A DNA stretch of 64,000 nucleotides from Citrobacter freundii ATCC 8090 = MTCC 1658 = NBRC 12681. GTDB lineage: Bacteria; Pseudomonadota; Gammaproteobacteria; Enterobacterales; Enterobacteriaceae. Location: NCBI RefSeq assembly GCF_011064845.1, contig NZ_CP049015.1:3906001-3970000 (forward strand), read 5' to 3'. Shown one piece after another: positions 59,099 to 64,000 of the stretch. The notes beneath the pieces were generated by a model. The model worked only from the letters and a program-made list of their open reading frames with translations, made no database searches and was not told the DNA's origin. The position numbers were made by a program, and so were the translations under genes. The first letter of the stretch is position 1. Each line of letters starts with the position of its first letter.

Positions 59099-61979
59099 TC
59101 TTATCACTCATCAGGGGTAAGGTTTGCTGCAACGCGCTGACGGTCTGCCACACTTTCCAGCCTTCCGGGTGCACATATTCTGCTTGCCCGTTCTGACTGC
59201 CGGAAACCTGTGACAATATCGCCATGCCTTGCGGCTCAACCACCGCCTGATGGAAGAAGTCGGCAAGTTTTTGCGGCGTCAGCAGTTTAATCTGAGCCAC
59301 TATTTTATCACGTGAATCGAAGTGCATATTGCCGCGATCAAAATCTTTGCTTAACTGTGAGGCTTCTGCCCCCAGCGTTTGCGGCGCCTGCAGCATTTGC
59401 GCAATAATCGCCTGCTGAATTTGCGCGAACTCTTCAGGTTTCATCGCCCGCAGCTTCGCTTCCGCCGTCGGGAAGAACGCTTTATAACGCTCCCAGAGGT
59501 AAGACGGCTGCTTATCACTGCTTTGCAGCAGGAACCCCATTCCCCACTGACGGCCAACGCTCATCGGGAAAGCAAATACGGCGTAACCTAACTGTTCTTC
59601 AGTACGCAGTTGATTGTAGAACCACGGCTGAACAATCTGCCCCAACATGGCGCTGTAGGCTGAACTGGCGTATTCATCGTATCCGGTTGGCACAAATACC
59701 GCCGCCAATGCTGAATCCGTGCTGCTGCCTGCTTTTTCAAAGATGACGGACTGCTTCTTGTCCACCACCACATCTTTGTTGCGACACCACTGTGACCCGT
59801 TCGCACCAAGCTGTTTTTGGATATCCCACGCCATGCTCGTTGTCTGAGCTTCGCTCATATTGCCAATGACCAGGAATTCAGGTCGCGCCCCGGTTTTTAA
59901 GGCGTCGCGGTAGGTCATCACCTCTTTCAGGGTGATGGAAGGCAGCAACTGACGGCGCTCATCACGTGAAAAATAAGGCACCTGAGAAAGCATCTGCACC
60001 GGCATAATAGCCTGATCGTAGGCTTTACCCTTTTCTGCGGAATCCATCATCTGGGCATACCAGGATTTCGCCTGTTCCAGTTGTTCATCCGTTGAGGTAT
60101 AGCTGAAATAGCCGCTCAGCAGCGCCTGAAAAAGCTGCGGCAAACGTTGGGTGTAGCCGTTGGCGTTAAGCATCAACCCATTGTTAGCGTTGGTAGAGAA
60201 ACCAATTCCACCTACCGATGCCTGGTTACTTAACTGATCGAGCGCAATCCCCGCCAGGTAATCGTTAAGTGCGAATAAGACCTGGTTGCGGGCGCTGTCC
60301 ATGGCTTTCGGGTTACGCAGGATCACGCTGACGTCAGCCTTCGGCTCGCTGGCAAAGTACTGGCTCGGGGCATACACCACGCGTAAATCCGGCTCATCAA
60401 CAATCAGCTCCGGATGAGCATATTTTTTATCCGTCTTAATCAGCGTGAAATCATCCGGAATGTAGGGGTTCACCTCCGGTAACGACAGCGCAATGCCCTG
60501 TGCTTTTTGCTGCCAGTCGGCAAAGGTTTTGTCGCTGATTTTATCCACCTGGTAAGGCGCATCGACAAAATAAGCGGTTTTATTATGCGGCTCTTTCGCG
60601 CTGATATACCAGATACGTGCATTCTGCGGCGTCATCATTGCCAGACGTTGCTCAACAGCTTTCGCATCGTACTGGTCAGCAATATTCACCGCATCCAGCG
60701 TATGCTCGACGGGAACGCGGATCATGGTATCAGCCAGCCATTCCACGTAGTCCATATCACGGGTGATGGAGGGATAACGGAAATCGAGATCCAGCACATG
60801 CGCCAGCTCGTCAAAATAGCGTTTATCGACGCCTTTCTCGCGTAACAAATTGAGGTAGCTAAAGATTGCCGCGACAACTTCATCGCGATTCGCCAGCCCC
60901 TTGTCGGTTAACGTCGCGGAAATGGCTAACACGCCGCTGTTCCCGTTGACCACCGGATCGGAGTCTGCGCGAATACCTTCAACCAAGCCCTGCTTTTGCA
61001 GCCAGTCAGACAATGTGCCCGGACTACGATTGCCAATCAGGTAGGTCACCAGCTCATCGGTTTTACTGCGGAACTGCGCGCTGTTGTTATCAATACGAAA
61101 CTCGACGCGCAATACTTTACGCGGCATTGCCGGAACATAGTGGATGATGATGCCCTTTTGCGCATCAGTGACGACCGGTACGGTAATTTCAGGCTTTTCG
61201 ATATTTCTGTTCGGCACGCGCCCAAAGGTGTCAGCCGCTATCCGCGCCAGCTCTGGCAGCGGTTTATTGCTATAAATCACCGCCTTCATCAGGTTCGCGG
61301 AGTAGTACTTTTCATGAAATTTTTGTAACGCCTGTACCACCGGGTTGCCCGGTTTGTCGCTTAATGTCTCTAGATTCCCGCCAGAGAAACGCGAGCCAGG
61401 GTGCGCCGGGTTGATAGTCTCAGCGCTCACCTGCGCCATACGCATCCCGTCTCGGGTACGCGCCAGCGTCAGCTCGGAGTTAACCGCGTTACGCTCACGG
61501 TCGGCATATTTTTTATCCAACAATGGATCGGCAATAGCATCCGCCAGGCGATCCACCGCCCCCACCAACGCGTCGTTTTCGACTTCAAGATAGAAGGCCG
61601 TACGATAAGGCGCAGTGCTGGCATTGTGGCTACCGCCGTGCATTTTCAGAAATTCAGCCAGGCTGTCCGGCTGCGGGTATTTTTTCGAGCCCATCAGGCA
61701 CATGTGTTCGAGATAGTGCGCCAGCCCCTGATGATCGTCCGGATCTTCCAGCGAGCCCACGGGAACTACCAGTGCAGAAAGGGATTTCACGGCCTGAGGA
61801 TCGGATACCAGCAGCACAACCATGCCGTTATCAAGGCGCACGGCCTGATACTGGCGGGTATCTTTATCGCTTTTACGGATGGTTTCAGCTAAAGGCTGCC
61901 AACCGGTATCTGCCTGACTTACGGGAACCCAAAGGGCGACGAACAACAGTAATGCGCTGAACCAGGTGCTGCGGGGCAT
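59091..61979 (-). CDS. ptrA: Protease III (pitrilysin) PtrA
   Basis: Periplasmic zinc metalloprotease of the M16 family. It has 962 residues with signal peptide MPRSTWFSALLLFVALWVPVSQA. The inverted zinc motif HYLEHMCLMGSKKYP near residue 88-92 holds the two His and the catalytic Glu. The gene sits between recC and recB in the same orientation, as in E. coli, and is cotranscribed with recB there. Confidence 0.97.
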   Translation of the reverse strand: MPRSTWFSALLLFVALWVPVSQADTGWQPLAETIRKSDKDTRQYQAVRLDNGMVVLLVSDPQAVKSLSALVVPVGSLEDPDDHQGLAHYLEHMCLMGSKKYPQPDSLAEFLKMHGGSHNASTAPYRTAFYLEVENDALVGAVDRLADAIADPLLDKKYADRERNAVNSELTLARTRDGMRMAQVSAETINPAHPGSRFSGGNLETLSDKPGNPVVQALQKFHEKYYSANLMKAVIYSNKPLPELARIAADTFGRVPNRNIEKPEITVPVVTDAQKGIIIHYVPAMPRKVLRVEFRIDNNSAQFRSKTDELVTYLIGNRSPGTLSDWLQKQGLVEGIRADSDPVVNGNSGVLAISATLTDKGLANRDEVVAAIFSYLNLLREKGVDKRYFDELAHVLDLDFRYPSITRDMDYVEWLADTMIRVPVEHTLDAVNIADQYDAKAVEQRLAMMTPQNARIWYISAKEPHNKTAYFVDAPYQVDKISDKTFADWQQKAQGIALSLPEVNPYIPDDFTLIKTDKKYAHPELIVDEPDLRVVYAPSQYFASEPKADVSVILRNPKAMDSARNQVLFALNDYLAGIALDQLSNQASVGGIGFSTNANNGLMLNANGYTQRLPQLFQALLSGYFSYTSTDEQLEQAKSWYAQMMDSAEKGKAYDQAIMPVQMLSQVPYFSRDERRQLLPSITLKEVMTYRDALKTGARPEFLVIGNMSEAQTTSMAWDIQKQLGANGSQWCRNKDVVVDKKQSVIFEKAGSSTDSALAAVFVPTGYDEYASSAYSAMLGQIVQPWFYNQLRTEEQLGYAVFAFPMSVGRQWGMGFLLQSSDKQPSYLWERYKAFFPTAEAKLRAMKPEEFAQIQQAIIAQMLQAPQTLGAEASQLSKDFDRGNMHFDSRDKIVAQIKLLTPQKLADFFHQAVVEPQGMAILSQVSGSQNGQAEYVHPEGWKVWQTVSALQQTLPLMSDKNE

Positions 61980-62158
61980 TCACAAACCTCATCATTAACG
62001 TATTCACCTGTTCACTACAAACCACGCATAAATACATGGTCTGAACAGGGCAAGACTATGTGCTGAACGAGCCAGCATCTTCTCTTTGTAAGAATCAGTC
62101 CGTGACAGAATGCGCATCATAGTGGAAGCTATCGAATTGCGCAATTTTTATACAGCCA

Positions 62159-64000
62159 TCATGACTGATTGAAGCGAAAAATCGGTAACAGGTAGCGTTG
62201 AGACTGTAAAACAATAGTCTCCAGCGTATCAGCATCCAGTTGACGCCAAAGACGCTGATACCAGATATCATCACCTTCGCCACGTACTATCATGTTGCCT
62301 TCATAGGCTTGCAGAAACTTACTGCGCGCTTTTTGCAACGTTGCATCGTCATCTAACATGGCATCATTTGCGGCGTCATAACAGGTTTTTATCCATGCAC
62401 CGCCGCTTTCGGGCAATACCAGCAATGGTGACGACATGCCTTCCCGATACCCCTCAATGAGTTGCGACAGATACAGCAACGCCTGTTCTGCATCCAGCGG
62501 CGGAAAACGCCATTCCCCGTCTTTACGCAGGAATAATCGGCTCTCTCCCGTACCGCCACTCGCACAATAGACAAGATGTTCCAGCCAAAGTTGCACGCCC
62601 TGCGCAATGCTGATCAAAGATGGGCGCCAGCGCAACAAACCGTCCTCTTGTACCTGCGGCAACCAACCGGTGATTTGTACGCCGTTACAGTTAAGATCGA
62701 TTTCCATGCTCTGACAGGGCTGACGACAGGCGATAATACGCTCAGCCAGCGACTGCATCTCCTGACGCTGCGTATCCCACAGAATTTCGCCAAACGGCCC
62801 ATAGGGTAGCGTGCCCGCCGCACGAAAACGGCGGAACAGTCGTTCAGCGTCGTTCTCTTCAACCAGTGTATTAAGCAATTGCTGATTAAGCTGATAGCGG
62901 GTTAATCCTTCAAGGGTGAAAGGCTCCGTGTCCGGGATCTCACTCTCTTCAGAACGGAAGTTGACCCTCAGACGCATCTGGAAAAAGGCGCGTACCGGAT
63001 GTGCCCAAAATCGCTGCAGTGTTTCCAGCGTTAGCGTTTCTGGCATTTCAAAAGGAAGAGGCTGCACAAAATCCGTGTGCGCTTTTCCTGACAGGCTCGC
63101 CGCAGGTAGCCATTCCCGGGCATAGCTTTGCTGTTCGCCTGGTAGATAGTTTTGCGCATCAAAGGGCATACGGGTATGCAAACGGGTAATGTGCGCTTTT
63201 ACCCTTGTCTCGCTTTGATCGCAGGTCAACAATTCGTCACCCGGCAGATAATGGCTTTGCCCAATGTAGTCCATCAGTTCTTGCACCAGCACCGACGGGA
63301 AGCGCTCGCTGTTATCCTGGATAGAGCGGCCAATGTAGCTGATGTAGAGCGTCTGCTGTGCCGAAATCAATGCTTCGAGGAACAGATAGCGGTCATCATC
63401 ACGACGGCTGCGATCGCCCCGCATCGGTTTTTGACTCATTAAATCAAAGCCCAGCGGCGCAAGCTGGCGTGGATAAACGCCATCGTTCATACCCAGCAGG
63501 CACACCACTTTGAACGGAATGGAGCGCATCGGCATCAGCGTACAAATGTTAACGGGACCCGCCAGGAAGCGCTGGCTGATGCGTTCCTGATCAAGGCGCT
63601 GGGCCAGCTCATCACGTAACAGAGAGAGCGGTATAGCATCGCCGTACTCGGCCCCTAAACCTTCAGTGATAATAGCCTGCCACTGCTGTTCAATCAGCGT
63701 CATCGCCGCTTCGGTATCCGCGTCCGGCAGGAAGAAATCATTAAGCATTTCCCGACAAACAGGTAGCCACTCTTCCAGCGGTCGTTCCTGCGCTAACCCT
63801 CTACGCCAGAGATTAAGCTGCATCAGCAACGAGGCCAGATGTCCTACCAGCTCGGCAATCAAACCGCTGGACTCATCGTAAGGCAATACCGATTGCCACT
63901 CGCCCTGCGCGCTTTCCATCGCGTAGCCGAGCAGCATACGCGTTAAACCAAATTGCCAGGTATGCTGACCTGTAGGCGGAAGTTCCAGTTCACGCACGTT
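62159..64000 (-). CDS. recC: Exonuclease V gamma subunit RecC, 5' end cut by window edge
   Basis: Scanning subunit that recognises Chi and holds the complex together. Only about 613 C-terminal residues are present of roughly 1120, and the frame is open to the right window edge. The ATG at 63997 is internal, not the start. Segments PVNICTLMPMRSIPFKVVCLLGMNDGVYPRQLAPLGFDLM and DDDRYLFLEALISAQQTLYISYIGRS are typical RecC. The gap to ptrA is 179 bp without features. Confidence 0.96.
   Translation of the reverse strand, partial: NVRELELPPTGQHTWQFGLTRMLLGYAMESAQGEWQSVLPYDESSGLIAELVGHLASLLMQLNLWRRGLAQERPLEEWLPVCREMLNDFFLPDADTEAAMTLIEQQWQAIITEGLGAEYGDAIPLSLLRDELAQRLDQERISQRFLAGPVNICTLMPMRSIPFKVVCLLGMNDGVYPRQLAPLGFDLMSQKPMRGDRSRRDDDRYLFLEALISAQQTLYISYIGRSIQDNSERFPSVLVQELMDYIGQSHYLPGDELLTCDQSETRVKAHITRLHTRMPFDAQNYLPGEQQSYAREWLPAASLSGKAHTDFVQPLPFEMPETLTLETLQRFWAHPVRAFFQMRLRVNFRSEESEIPDTEPFTLEGLTRYQLNQQLLNTLVEENDAERLFRRFRAAGTLPYGPFGEILWDTQRQEMQSLAERIIACRQPCQSMEIDLNCNGVQITGWLPQVQEDGLLRWRPSLISIAQGVQLWLEHLVYCASGGTGESRLFLRKDGEWRFPPLDAEQALLYLSQLIEGYREGMSSPLLVLPESGGAWIKTCYDAANDAMLDDDATLQKARSKFLQAYEGNMIVRGEGDDIWYQRLWRQLDADTLETIVLQSQRYLLPIFRFNQS

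Overview
The window is a stretch of enterobacterial chromosome. Gene order (relA, rlmD, barA, gud genes, yqcA-truC-yqcC, csrB, syd, queF, ppnN, sdaCB, xni, fuc genes, rlmM-ygdD, gcvA/gcvB, ygdI, csdAE, tcdA, mltA, three initiator tRNAs, amiC, argA, recD-recB-ptrA-recC) follows the E. coli/Salmonella backbone, and most proteins have the E. coli length. Two blocks that E. coli K-12 lacks at these positions, plus a glycerate kinase gene beside the gud genes, fit Citrobacter or a close relative. The genus is an inference from memory of gene order, not a computed placement.

Layout. 1-6.3 kb: 3'-truncated relA, rlmD, and the barA sensor kinase. 6.4-11.7 kb: a leftward gudP-gudX-gudD-glycerate kinase operon for D-glucarate use. 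12-14.8 kb: yqcA, truC, yqcC, the CsrA-titrating RNA gene csrB with an upstream UvrY-type inverted repeat, and syd. 14.8-21.3 kb: queF, ppnN, the serine pair sdaC-sdaB, and xni. 21.4-34.6 kb: a remodelled L-fucose locus. fucO and fucA on the left and fucI, fucK, fucU, fucR on the right are conventional, but the permease gene fucP is absent. In its place is a leftward ribose-type ABC importer, a D-ribulokinase-type FGGY kinase and a LacI-family regulator. Two copies of one perfect 16-bp palindrome lie in the divergent promoter region, so the new regulator may control both arms. 34.6-41.6 kb: rlmM, ygdD, gcvA, the sRNA gene gcvB, ygdI, csdA-csdE, tcdA, mltA. 41.7-42.3 kb: three tRNA-fMet genes behind one promoter and before one terminator. 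42.3-50.4 kb: a nine-gene, visibly AT-richer chaperone-usher fimbrial operon between the tRNAs and amiC. 50.8-64 kb: amiC, argA with ARG boxes, and recD, recB, ptrA and 5'-truncated recC.

How the genes work together. BarA (with UvrY, not in the window) drives csrB through the site upstream of it. RelA and the tRNA-fMet promoter with its GC-rich discriminator both belong to the stringent response. The most interesting region is the fuc locus. FucI is known to turn D-arabinose into D-ribulose, so a D-ribulokinase in the same locus would feed D-ribulose-5-phosphate to the pentose phosphate pathway, in parallel with the FucK/FucA aldol route. The fimbrial cluster has seven pilin-type genes (four of them before the chaperone) and no recombinase or regulator gene. 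REP/BIME elements fill many gene ends, and in two cases (recD, csdE) the stop codon lies inside the REP sequence. No CRISPR array, insertion sequence, integrase or prophage gene was seen.
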